The notes below the pieces were generated by a model. That model was not told the DNA's origin and made no database searches. It saw only the letters and a program-made list of their open reading frames with translations. From positions 248,001-312,000 of the forward strand of contig NZ_LT629742.1 of NCBI RefSeq assembly GCF_900104895.1: a stretch of DNA of 64,000 nucleotides, in the 5' to 3' direction. How positions within the stretch are numbered: the stretch's first letter is position 1; every line of letters starts with the position of its first letter. The position numbers and the translations under genes are program-made. This document shows, piece after piece, positions 18,218-25,502 of the stretch. The DNA is from Microterricola viridarii. GTDB taxonomy: Bacteria; Actinomycetota; Actinomycetes; Actinomycetales; Microbacteriaceae.

Positions 18218-18372
18218 GTGCCGACCGTCGCTTCCTGGTTGTTGATGAGCGTCTCCACCCAGGGGAAGACCCAGGTGGCAAGTGAGTAGATAGCCGCGGT
18301 CAGGAGCACCAGCAGCAGCAGGATGCGCAGCCAGACCGGGCCCGGGAGGACCCGCCATAAAGCACCGTACAT
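18214..18372 (-). CDS. 52-aa single-helix membrane peptide between sortase and pabA
   Basis: Small gene read leftwards from the ATG at 18370-18372. The peptide starts MYGALWRVLPGPVWLR, continues with a Leu/Ala-rich transmembrane helix (about residues 17-38, with ILLLLVLLTAA) and ends in a short tail with WVFPWVETLINN. Its stop overlaps the pabA start (ATGA) and it begins 3 nt after the sortase stop, so all three are probably one operon. Its function is unknown. The tight packing and the clean helix argue that it is a real gene. Confidence 0.72.
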   Translation of the reverse strand: MYGALWRVLPGPVWLRILLLLVLLTAAIYSLATWVFPWVETLINNQEATVGT

Positions 18373-18375
18373 CGA

Positions 18376-19188
18376 TCAGCCTTCCTGCACCTGAGCGGCG
18401 ACTTGAGCGGCGATCTCCGCCGGCGGGCCTGCACTGAGCGGCTGCCAGCTCTCGAACACGCCATACGAGATGATGCGCTCGTCGGTCGAATACAGCGGGT
18501 TGCAGGTGGTGAGCGTGATGATCGCCTCGACCGGGGCGGCCTCCGGCAGGCGCGGGACCGGCGCGAGAACGTCGCCCGCGCTCGGCTGCACGTACTCGTG
18601 GTTGCGGAAGCGGTAGGTGTAGTAGCCGTCGGCGGTCTGCACGTAGATGGCGTCGCCGAGCTGCAGCTCGTTCACGAGGTGCATGCCGCCGCCCCAGGCG
18701 CTGCGGTGGGCGGCCACCGCAAAGTTGCCCGGCTCGCCCGGCATCTGGGTGTTGTCGTAGCGGCCGACGCCGAGGTACATGCTGTTCAGGACGTCCAGCG
18801 TGGTGCCCTCTGCGATGTTGCGGGCATACTCCGGGCCGAAGCGGGGAACGTAGAGAACGCCGAGGATCTGGCCGTGCTCCGGGGCCTCGGCAACCGGCGT
18901 CGGTCCGAAGTCGACAGGCACCGCGGGGTCGGCGGCGTCCGGCTGCGGCGTGAGCGGCGCACCGGCCTTGGCGATCCATTCCTGGCTTTGGGATGCCGCG
19001 GAGCTCTTCTGCTGGTTTGCCATGATGGCGTCGTTCCACCACAGCTGCCAGGCGAGGAACAACAGCACCAGCACGCCGGCGGTGACCAGCAGCTCGCCGA
19101 GCACTCCCACGACGCTGACCCGGGGGCGAGCGCGGCCTCGATCCCGGCCCGGGCGCCGAGTCCTGGGCGTCTCGGCGGCCTCACTCAT
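18376..19188 (-). CDS. srtE: Class E-like sortase, 270 aa
   Basis: Membrane-bound transpeptidase that cuts a sorting signal and joins surface proteins to the wall. It has a cytosolic Arg-rich start, one transmembrane helix (about residues 28-50) and a catalytic beta-barrel with His161 (AVAAHRS), Cys229 (TLTTCNP) and Arg238 (DERII). The TLTTCNP motif and the location near crgA, pabA and pknB are typical of class E sortases of actinobacteria. An LPATG-bearing protein is encoded 3 kb away at 22.4-24.7 kb and is a possible substrate, although class E enzymes usually prefer LAXTG. Confidence 0.88.
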   Translation of the reverse strand: MSEAAETPRTRRPGRDRGRARPRVSVVGVLGELLVTAGVLVLLFLAWQLWWNDAIMANQQKSSAASQSQEWIAKAGAPLTPQPDAADPAVPVDFGPTPVAEAPEHGQILGVLYVPRFGPEYARNIAEGTTLDVLNSMYLGVGRYDNTQMPGEPGNFAVAAHRSAWGGGMHLVNELQLGDAIYVQTADGYYTYRFRNHEYVQPSAGDVLAPVPRLPEAAPVEAIITLTTCNPLYSTDERIISYGVFESWQPLSAGPPAEIAAQVAAQVQEG

Positions 19189-19254
19189 GCTGCAATCCTA
19201 TGGGAGCTGGGCGACCGGCCAAGGCGGTGCTCGGTATCCCCATGGTGTTCAGGA

Positions 19255-19260
19255 TAGAAT
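19255..19260 (+). promoter_or_regulatory. -10 box of crgA
   Basis: TAGAAT lies seven bases before the crgA ATG. There is no ribosome site, so crgA is probably leaderless. No clear -35 is seen. Confidence 0.45.
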
Positions 19261-19267
19261 CGCACGC

Positions 19268-19510
19268 ATGGCACGCACGAAATCATCGAAGCCCGCACCA
19301 GTGGTCGAGAACCGCTCTGGTGAAGACGCCCCGAACGCGGTGTGGTTCAAGCCCGTCATGTTCGGCTTCATGCTGCTCGGACTGGTGTGGATCATCGTGT
19401 TCTACGTGAGCCAGGGAGCCTGGCCCGTCGCCGCGCTCGGCTCGTGGAACATCCTCGTCGGGTTCGGAATCGCCTTCATCGGCTTCCTCATGACCACCCG
19501 CTGGCGCTGA
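19268..19510 (+). CDS. crgA: Cell division protein CrgA, 80 aa
   Basis: Small actinobacterial membrane protein that helps place the divisome and recruits PBPs to the septum. It has a Lys-rich cytosolic start, then two transmembrane helices (about residues 28-47 and 57-75). The markers WFKPVMFGFMLLGLVWIIVFY and NILVGFGIAFIGFLMTTRWR match the family closely. The start at 19268 gives the conserved MARTKSSK N-terminus. It ends just before a good terminator, so it is monocistronic. Confidence 0.93.
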   Translation: MARTKSSKPAPVVENRSGEDAPNAVWFKPVMFGFMLLGLVWIIVFYVSQGAWPVAALGSWNILVGFGIAFIGFLMTTRWR

Positions 19511-19530
19511 CTCAGCGCTCCGCGTGATTC

Positions 19531-19559
19531 GGCCGTCACCCTCGGGTGGCGGCCTTTTT
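19531..19559 (+). terminator. Terminator of crgA
   Basis: GGCCGTCACCC pairs with GGGTGGCGGCC (one G-T pair) around a 2-nt apex and is followed by TTTTT, 20 nt after the crgA stop. Confidence 0.85.
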
Positions 19560-19639
19560 CATGCCCGCTGCGCCCGCCGGTCTGCGCCCGCCGGTCTGCG
19601 ACCGGCGTCCACAGCCCGTGCTGTAACCCCATAAGAAAG

Positions 19640-19739
19640 TTATCCACAGGGGTTTACCCGTGTGGAAAGTTACATCCGTGTAATTATCCCCAGTGTTAAT
19701 AACCCTGTGGATAGATTCTGGGGATAACTCTGTGGAGAG
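19640..19739. other. Cluster of DnaA boxes in the crgA-rhomboid gap
   Basis: Six DnaA-box-like 9-mers fall in 100 bp: TTATCCACA (19640-19648, exact), TGTGGAAAG (19661-19669), TTATCCCCA (19684-19692), TGTGGATAG (19706-19714, reverse of CTATCCACA), TGGGGATAA (19719-19727, reverse of TTATCCCCA) and TGTGGAGAG (19731-19739). They occur in both orientations around an AT-rich GTTAATAACC. The density is at least that of the dnaA-dnaN gap. No gene fits here. It may titrate DnaA, regulate neighbours or act as an origin element. Confidence 0.7.
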
Positions 19740-19756
19740 TCCGGGATGCCGTCGGC

Positions 19757-20605
19757 TCAGACCAGTGGGAAGAACACGTAGCGCAGGCTGAGCAGCAGCA
19801 ACACCAGCGTGAGGGCGCTGAGCAGCACGATCTGGAGGGCCTTCTGGTCCCGCTTGCGGGTCTCCATGTAGATCAGCCCGACGAGCGCGCCGCCGACCAG
19901 GCCGCCGAGGTGGGCCTGCCAGGCGATGTTCAGGTTGGGGATGAACCCGATCACGAGGTTGATGCCGAGCAGCACGAGCAGCTGTCTGGCGTCGCCGCCC
20001 ATCCGGCGTTGGATCACCAGGAAGGCACCCATCAGTCCGAAGATGGCGCCCGAGGCGCCGACGACCTGCGTCGTCGGCGAGCTGAGCAGCACGACCCCGG
20101 CCGAGCCGGCCAGCGCGCTGATCAGGTAGAGGGCGAGAAAGCGGGCGCGGCCGAGCATCCGCTCGAGCAGCTGCCCGAAGATCCACAGCGTGTACATGTT
20201 CAGCGCCACGTGGAGGATGAAGCCGGTGGAGTGCACGAGCGCAGCGGTGAGCAGACGCCACGGCTCGAAGATGTGCGTCGACACCGCGATCGGTGTGAAG
20301 AACAGCGCGTTCGTCACTCCGAGCCCGGGGATCCACTGCAAGACGAAGACGAGCAGGGTGAGCCCGATGATGCTGTACGTCACCACGGGGGCGCCCTGCC
20401 CCGTCATCCGGGTCAGGATGGCGGGTTTGGTGCGCGGCGCGGATGCCCGCTGCTCGCGCATGCACTCAGGGCAGGTAACACCAACTGCCCCGACTGTCTG
20501 GCAGTCGGGGCAGATGGTACGGCCACAACGCTGGCAGAGGATGTAGCTCCGCCGCGAGGGGTGCCGGTAGCAAAAGTCTGCCGCCGAGTCCGGCACCGAG
20601 GTCAT
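19757..20605 (-). CDS. Rhomboid-family intramembrane serine protease, 282 aa
   Basis: An N-terminal zinc-ribbon-like part has Cys pairs at 24/27, 32/35 and 45/48. It is followed by a six- or seven-helix rhomboid domain with the catalytic Ser185 in GASGAIFG and catalytic His232 in the WQAHLGG helix. The conserved HxxxN in HVALNMYTLW stabilises the oxyanion. The enzyme cleaves transmembrane substrates, which are unknown here. The place between crgA and a cyclophilin gene is a common actinobacterial order. The DnaA-box cluster lies directly downstream of its stop. Confidence 0.92.
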   Translation of the reverse strand: MTSVPDSAADFCYRHPSRRSYILCQRCGRTICPDCQTVGAVGVTCPECMREQRASAPRTKPAILTRMTGQGAPVVTYSIIGLTLLVFVLQWIPGLGVTNALFFTPIAVSTHIFEPWRLLTAALVHSTGFILHVALNMYTLWIFGQLLERMLGRARFLALYLISALAGSAGVVLLSSPTTQVVGASGAIFGLMGAFLVIQRRMGGDARQLLVLLGINLVIGFIPNLNIAWQAHLGGLVGGALVGLIYMETRKRDQKALQIVLLSALTLVLLLLSLRYVFFPLV

Positions 20606-20614
20606 AGATGCAGC

Positions 20615-21154
20615 CTAGAGCTGCTCGATGGTGATGCTCTCGATGACGACGTCGTCGAGCGGGCGGTCGCGGCCGTCGGTCGGGACCGAGCCGAGCTTGT
20701 CGACGATGGCGCGGGAATCCGCGTCCTCGACGGCACCGAAGATCGAGTGCTTGCCCTGCAGCCACGTGGTCGGGGCGGTGGTGATGAAGAACTGCGAACC
20801 GTTGGTTCCGCGGCCACCCTGGATGCCGGCGTTGGCCATGGCCAGCATGTACGGCTCGGTGAAGTCGAGGTCGGGGCTGATCTCGTCGTCGAACTGGTAG
20901 CCGGGGCCGCCGATGCCCTGGCCAAGGGGGTCGCCGCCCTGGATCATGAATCCGGGGATGATGCGGTGGAACACGACGCCGTTGTACAACGGGGTGTTGC
21001 TCTTCACGCCGGTGGCCGGGTGGGTCCATTCCTGCTCACCGGTGGCGAGCCCGACAAAGTTGCGGACGGTCTTCGGGGCATGGTTGCCGAACAGGTTCAC
21101 CTTGATCGGGCCGTAGTTGGTGTTGAGCGTTGCGACAGCGGTGTGCTTGGACAT
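20615..21154 (-). CDS. ppiA: Cyclophilin-type peptidyl-prolyl cis-trans isomerase, 179 aa
   Basis: Cytosolic protein-folding enzyme that isomerises X-Pro bonds. The active-site signature FHRIIPGFMIQGGDP includes the catalytic Arg. GTNGSQFFITT and KHSIFG are the other cyclophilin blocks. The length is standard for a bacterial cyclophilin. It lies 9 nt upstream of the rhomboid gene on the same strand and probably shares its transcript. A GAGAAT box six bases before the ATG may give a leaderless message. Confidence 0.93.
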   Translation of the reverse strand: MSKHTAVATLNTNYGPIKVNLFGNHAPKTVRNFVGLATGEQEWTHPATGVKSNTPLYNGVVFHRIIPGFMIQGGDPLGQGIGGPGYQFDDEISPDLDFTEPYMLAMANAGIQGGRGTNGSQFFITTAPTTWLQGKHSIFGAVEDADSRAIVDKLGSVPTDGRDRPLDDVVIESITIEQL

Positions 21155-21301
21155 AGCAACATTCTCTCACAGGCATTTGTGGCGTCCGGCGTTGTTCGCG
21201 CGCAACGAAATACACAGGGCGATCTGCAAACTCTCGCCCCGCACTCAGCCAATTCGGTGGCAAGATGGTAGCTGTTCGCCAGAGACACGATGGAGGGTCC
21301 G

Positions 21302-21826
21302 ATGAGCCTGTCACGAAAGCGTCGCAAAGAACTCGATCACCTGCGCAGCAGCGCCGAGGAATTGTGGGAACAGCAGCAGGCGGTGTTGAACCACGCCAAC
21401 GATGTCGCTCGGGAGGCCAGCCGCCAGCTCAGCCACCTCACCCGCGAGGAGGTCGCGCCACGCGTGCGTGACAGCTACGCGCAGTACGTCCGTCCCGGCG
21501 TCGACCAGGCGCGTGAGCTTGCACGGGGAACGGGCGCGACCATCGAGCGCACCGTCGTTCCCGCACTGGGCAGCGCCATCGGCACCGTGCTGAGCGTCGG
21601 TGATGTGGCCAGGGACGCCCGCGTGCGCGCCGCGTTCAACCGCGCCATCCCGCAGAAGACCGTGGTTCCCGAGAAGAAGAGCTCCGGCATCGGCGGCACC
21701 ATCGCCCTCGCCGCGGCCGTTCTGGTGGCCGCCGGCGTCGCCTATGCCGTCTGGCAGACCTTCCGCGCCGACGACGAGCTCTGGGTCGCCGACGACGAGT
21801 CCCCTCTGGACGGCACCCGTCCGTAA
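21302..21826 (+). CDS. Uncharacterised coiled-coil membrane protein, 174 aa
   Basis: I cannot assign a function. The first 70 residues are charged and probably helical (MSLSRKRRKELDHLRSSAEE and a Q/R/E-rich continuation), followed by an Ala/Val-rich middle and one transmembrane helix (about residues 125-150, with GGTIALAAAVLVAAGVAYAVW). A short acidic C-terminal tail with ADDELWVADDE follows. I prefer the ATG at 21302, which has a GGAGG site at the right distance, over the ATG at 21290, which overlaps that site. Small proteins of this build are frequent beside ppiA in Microbacteriaceae. Confidence 0.75.
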   Translation: MSLSRKRRKELDHLRSSAEELWEQQQAVLNHANDVAREASRQLSHLTREEVAPRVRDSYAQYVRPGVDQARELARGTGATIERTVVPALGSAIGTVLSVGDVARDARVRAAFNRAIPQKTVVPEKKSSGIGGTIALAAAVLVAAGVAYAVWQTFRADDELWVADDESPLDGTRP

Positions 21827-21845
21827 GGCTCCCCCGCACGAGTAA

Positions 21846-21875
21846 AGGCCGCCATCCCTCGGGATGGCGGCCTTT
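21846..21875. terminator. Bidirectional terminator
   Basis: A 13-bp perfect stem (AGGCCGCCATCCC with its complement) has a 2-nt apex, A's on the left and TTTT on the right. It serves the coiled-coil protein gene on the plus strand and the NUDIX gene on the minus strand. Confidence 0.85.
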
Positions 21876-21917
21876 TCTGTGCGCCCTGGCTCTGTGTGCT
21901 CTGGCGCGCGGCGGCGA

Positions 21918-22367
21918 TCAGCGCTCGATCAAGATGCCGTTGGCCGGCTGCGCCTCGTTCAACGCGAGCCCGGTGCGCACCAGCTCGACGGTCTTCAACC
22001 CCGCCAGCTCGGCGAGCGGCACCCACCGCGCCTCATCGCTGGAGCCGCCCCGCTCGTGGGCGAGCTCGCCCGAGATGATGTGCGCCCGGTAGACGATGCG
22101 GATCGTGTTCAGCGGGCGCGCGACGGCGCCGGGCAGCCGGCTGTGCGAGCCGATGATGTGATTGTCGATGCCGAGCAGCACGTCGAGTGCGGCGTGGTAC
22201 CCGGTCTCCTCGAAGATCTCGCGGATGGCGGTCTGAGCCGGGTTCTCGTCGCCCTCGAGCCCGCCCCCCGGCAATGCCCAGGCGTTGCGCCCGTGCTCGT
22301 TCCAGTGCGAGAGCAGGATGTGCCCATCCCTGATGATCACCCCGTAGGCAGCAACCCTGATGTCCAT
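21918..22367 (-). CDS. NUDIX hydrolase, 149 aa
   Basis: Hydrolyses a nucleoside diphosphate linked to another moiety; the true substrate is unknown. The complete Nudix box runs from Gly35 to Tyr57 with Glu41, REIFEE (49-54) and Gly56, so magnesium binding and catalysis should be intact. The protein is of standard length for a single-domain NUDIX enzyme. It lies on the minus strand after the LPXTG-protein gene but is separated from it by a strong hairpin, so it may be transcribed alone. Confidence 0.9.
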   Translation of the reverse strand: MDIRVAAYGVIIRDGHILLSHWNEHGRNAWALPGGGLEGDENPAQTAIREIFEETGYHAALDVLLGIDNHIIGSHSRLPGAVARPLNTIRIVYRAHIISGELAHERGGSSDEARWVPLAELAGLKTVELVRTGLALNEAQPANGILIER

Positions 22368-22388
22368 TCCGCAACACTACGCCGGAAT

Positions 22389-22422
22389 GCTCGGAGGGCC
22401 GCGGCGGACCGGCCCTCCGAGC
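22389..22422 (-). terminator. Hairpin between LPXTG-protein gene and NUDIX gene
   Basis: GCTCGGAGGGCC and its exact complement form a 12-bp stem around a 10-nt loop, just after the stop of the surface-protein gene. No T tract follows. Confidence 0.6.
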
Positions 22423-22430
22423 GTGCGTGT

Positions 22431-24695
22431 CTAGCGGTGCGCGCTGCGTCGGCGTGCCACCAGAACAATGCCGACCGCGGCCACCAACAGGGCCGCGAGG
22501 GCGGCGCCACTCGCTGACCCCGCGTCGAATCCGGTCGCGGGCAGCGCGGCGGTGGGTGCCGGGGTGTGGGCGGGAGAGGGCGTCTGAGTCGGCTCGGGAG
22601 TGGACTCGGGGCTCGGCTCCGGCGTGGGCTCCGGCGTGGGCTCAGGCTGTGGCGCCGCCGCAACCGTCAGGGTGCCGCCGACCGCCAGCTCGGCGGCCCG
22701 AATGCTGTCCCCGTCCGGGGTGAAGCGGGCACCGACGGTGCGTGATCCGGCAGAACCGGTCGGCACGGTGAGCGACGCCCGCCCGTCGACGAGTGCGACC
22801 GGGTCGCCGGCGGGGTCGCCATCGATCAGCAGCACGACGGTCCCCGTTGCGAGCGGCGCGCCCGCGCCTGCGGCTGCGCCCAGCGCGGTGGAGCGGCCAG
22901 CGGCGCCGACGGAGACAGCGACGTCAAACCGCACAGCGTCGCCGATGAACGCGTTCCCGCTGCTGAGCGAGCCGTTGAGCACCGTCGCCCACGGTGTGAC
23001 GCTCAGCGCTTCGGAACCGGTGAGCGCCGCAGCGGAGTCGGCGAACGGTCCACTCGCGCGGAAGTGCGCAGTGATCTCATGCGCGCCGACGCCACCGGCC
23101 GTCACGGTGGTCTCGAAGCCCAGGCAGGTTCCCCTGGCCGTCGCGTGGGCGGTGGCCAGCGAGGAATCGACGCTGGCCACGATGTCACCGGCCAGCAGGA
23201 GGTCGAGCGTGCCGGTGAGCGGCTCCCCGGCCGTCGACGCGGCACAGACCGTCGCCTGCAGCACCACGCCCTGCCCCGGGTGCACCTGTGCGGGCGCGGG
23301 CACGAGCTCGGTCGTGGTCGGCAGCGCGGTGACGTCGACCGCTGCGGCCGGCGCCGGCGAGGGTGCGGAGGTGGCGTCACCGGAGAACGTCGCGGTCACG
23401 GTGTGGCCGCCGACGCTCACGCCGGTCATCGTGACCGTCGCAGAGCCACTCACGACCGGGTGTGACCCCATGCTCCGCCCGTCCAGGAAGAACTCGACCG
23501 ATCCCGAGTCGGGGGTCTCGGCGCCGGTGACGTTTGCTGTGGCGATGAGGTCAGTGCCGAACGGCACCGCGGCCGGCACGGTGAGCTCTGTCGCGGTCGC
23601 GTGCGCCTGCCAATCCAGCGTGATCGCCCCGGGCTCGACGCTGATCGGAGGCAGGAAACCCACTGGGCGGTAGGCGAAGTCCAACTCGTCGAGCCCCATC
23701 GTGCCGGGCCATGCCACGTCGATCGTCGCGGCAAGGCCGGCCGGGGTCGCCGCGATCAACGCCGTGCCAACGGTCGTTCCCGCGCGCGCGATGTCGAAGC
23801 TGCCTCCGATCGCCTGGGTGGGGGTGTCCGGCCCCAACACCAGCGTGACGGGCACGCGCTGCCCCGCGGTCGGCGACGCCGTGTAGTCGAGTGTGACCGC
23901 GGCCGGGTATGGGCCCACGTTCAGCTGCTTGATATCCGACGTCGACGAGAAGATCGGCTGAGCCGGGGTCGGGTCGAACTTCGCGCTCACCATCATGGGC
24001 AGGATGCTTGGCGCCCCCGTGGGCAGGGTGAGTTCGGCGACACCGTTCGCATCTGTGTAGGCGGTTCCCAACGGGTTGCTTCCCGGAGGAAAGATTCGCA
24101 CGCTCAGGAAGCGCACCGGAATCCCCGCGACGGCCGGTGTCACCGTCGCGGTGTACGTGGTCGGCGTGTGCGCCCACATCGTCGCGCCGTCGGTGAGCGG
24201 TGAGACGTCCAGCGTGGTCGTGGAGACGATGTTCGTGACCACAGTGGCAGCACTCGTCTGGAATGTCGATGAAATGCCCGCTGGCTCGAAGAGAATGATC
24301 AGCCCGAGCGTCATCGAGTCGACGAACCTCCCCGGGATCGTGAACGCCTGGGAAACGCCGTTCACGAAGGTTTCATTCGACTGCAGGATTGTCCGCCCTG
24401 TGGTGGAGTCATAAATGCTGACGACCCCGGTCACCGTTGCGCCCGTGCCACCGTCGTTGGAGACCTCGGCCGTCACCTCAAAGTCGGTGTAACCCGGCGT
24501 GGATGGCGGGGGCGTGAGGAACAGCCCCGTCACTGTGACGGGCGCCGCGGATGCCGCGAGCGGAGCGGCCCCCATGCTGAGAGCGGAGAGCGCGACGATG
24601 GCGAGGGTGGCCAGGCCCGCGCGCAGGCGGGAACGGGTGCGAGACAATCGGGAAATTGTGGACTCCATCCTGGCCACGACAGGGCGGACCAGCAT
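22431..24695 (-). CDS. LPXTG-anchored surface protein with Ig-like repeats, 754 aa
   Basis: A secreted protein. The signal peptide (hydrophobic run LAIVALSALSMGAAPLAASAA) ends with an AxA site. Several beta-rich Ig-like domains follow, including bacterial Ig-like (Big_3/5-type) blocks with SVEFFLDG and VTATFSGDAT. A Pro/Glu/Thr-Pro spacer comes next. The C-terminus has the sorting signal LPATG, a hydrophobic helix and RRRSAHR. It should be joined to the wall by a sortase, perhaps the one at 18.4 kb. The start is uncertain: ATG at 24693-24695 or the in-frame ATG at 24666-24668, which gives a more usual signal peptide. Role unknown; adhesion is a guess. Confidence 0.82.
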   Translation of the reverse strand: MLVRPVVARMESTISRLSRTRSRLRAGLATLAIVALSALSMGAAPLAASAAPVTVTGLFLTPPPSTPGYTDFEVTAEVSNDGGTGATVTGVVSIYDSTTGRTILQSNETFVNGVSQAFTIPGRFVDSMTLGLIILFEPAGISSTFQTSAATVVTNIVSTTTLDVSPLTDGATMWAHTPTTYTATVTPAVAGIPVRFLSVRIFPPGSNPLGTAYTDANGVAELTLPTGAPSILPMMVSAKFDPTPAQPIFSSTSDIKQLNVGPYPAAVTLDYTASPTAGQRVPVTLVLGPDTPTQAIGGSFDIARAGTTVGTALIAATPAGLAATIDVAWPGTMGLDELDFAYRPVGFLPPISVEPGAITLDWQAHATATELTVPAAVPFGTDLIATANVTGAETPDSGSVEFFLDGRSMGSHPVVSGSATVTMTGVSVGGHTVTATFSGDATSAPSPAPAAAVDVTALPTTTELVPAPAQVHPGQGVVLQATVCAASTAGEPLTGTLDLLLAGDIVASVDSSLATAHATARGTCLGFETTVTAGGVGAHEITAHFRASGPFADSAAALTGSEALSVTPWATVLNGSLSSGNAFIGDAVRFDVAVSVGAAGRSTALGAAAGAGAPLATGTVVLLIDGDPAGDPVALVDGRASLTVPTGSAGSRTVGARFTPDGDSIRAAELAVGGTLTVAAAPQPEPTPEPTPEPSPESTPEPTQTPSPAHTPAPTAALPATGFDAGSASGAALAALLVAAVGIVLVARRRSAHR

Positions 24696-24785
24696 CGAGA
24701 GTACAAATAGGGCCGCGCGAGCACATCCGTATTAACTACTGAATTCACTCTGGATGGGCCGCGAGCCGGCATGCGGAAAACAAAA

Positions 24786-24807
24786 AATCCCCGGCGAACC
24801 GGGGATT
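24786..24807 (-). terminator. Terminator of the tRNA-Ile/tRNA-Ala transcript
   Basis: AATCCCCGG and CCGGGGATT form a 9-bp stem with loop CGAA, followed on the minus strand by a run of six T's. Confidence 0.88.
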
Positions 24808-24812
24808 ATCTG

Positions 24813-24885
24813 TGGAGCCTGGGAGAATCGAACTCCCGACATCCTGCTTGCAAAGCAGGCGCTCTACCAACTGAGCTAAGGCCCC
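24813..24885 (-). tRNA. tRNA-Ala (anticodon TGC)
   Basis: This 73-nt cloverleaf is read on the minus strand. The acceptor stem GGGGCCT pairs with AGGCTCC (one G-T pair), the D arm has AGCTCAGTTGGTAGAGC, the anticodon loop TTGCAAG sits in a CTGCT/GCAGG-type stem, and the T loop is GTTCGAT. CCA is not encoded. Confidence 0.95.
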
Positions 24886-24953
24886 TCGAGAGGCGATCTG
24901 CGAAGGCTTCTCGAGATGAATGGCTGGGTCGATTTCTCGATCCGGCCTATTCG

Positions 24954-25027
24954 TGGGGATACCAGGACTTGAACCTGGGACCTCTTCGTTATCAGCGAAG
25001 CGCTCTAACCGCCTGAGCTATATCCCC
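24954..25027 (-). tRNA. tRNA-Ile (anticodon GAT)
   Basis: This 74-nt cloverleaf on the minus strand has acceptor GGGGATA, anticodon stem CTTCG/CGAAG with loop CTGATAA giving GAT, and T loop GTTCAAG. It lies 68 nt upstream of tRNA-Ala and likely shares its transcript. The Ile-Ala pair downstream of gyrA is the usual actinobacterial arrangement. Confidence 0.95.
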
Positions 25028-25097
25028 GGAATGGGCAGGTATGACACTACCTGACCAAAACCGAAATGGCGAAATCGGGCGTGAAGCCCGCGCGCGT

Positions 25098-25502
25098 CTA
25101 ATTGTTGGTGAAGCCGACGAGGATGCCGCCGGTGACCTTCACGCTGAAGTTGTACAGCACCGCCATGATCGCCCCGAGCGCCGTGACGACGACGAGGTCG
25201 AGCAGCGCGACGACCGTGGTGAATCCCATCACCTGCGGCAGCGAGATGAAGCTGGTGAGCGTTGCAGAGCCGCCGGTGACATCCTTGAACAGCCTGTCAG
25301 CCTCGTCGAAGATCTGGGTCTGGTCCAGCACCGTGTAGATCAGGAAGGTTCCCACGATCGTGACGATCGCGAGGCAGACCGCGATGAGGAACGACAGCTT
25401 GACGGCCGACCAGAAGTCGACGTAGACCAGCTTGAGGCGCACCTGCTTGGCCGCCGGGCGACGGTTCGCCTTCTTCGCGAATTTGTCTGCGGTACTAGTC
25501 AT
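25098..25502 (-). CDS. DUF3566 membrane protein, 134 aa
   Basis: Conserved actinobacterial membrane protein downstream of gyrA. Function is unknown. After a basic N-terminus with [20 protein letters not shown], which is the signature of DUF3566, come two transmembrane helices (about residues 35-60 and 95-125) separated by an extracytoplasmic loop. The start overlaps the gyrA stop by 8 nt, so it is translationally coupled to gyrA and belongs to the same operon. Confidence 0.88.
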   Translation of the reverse strand: MTSTADKFAKKANRRPAAKQVRLKLVYVDFWSAVKLSFLIAVCLAIVTIVGTFLIYTVLDQTQIFDEADRLFKDVTGGSATLTSFISLPQVMGFTTVVALLDLVVVTALGAIMAVLYNFSVKVTGGILVGFTNN

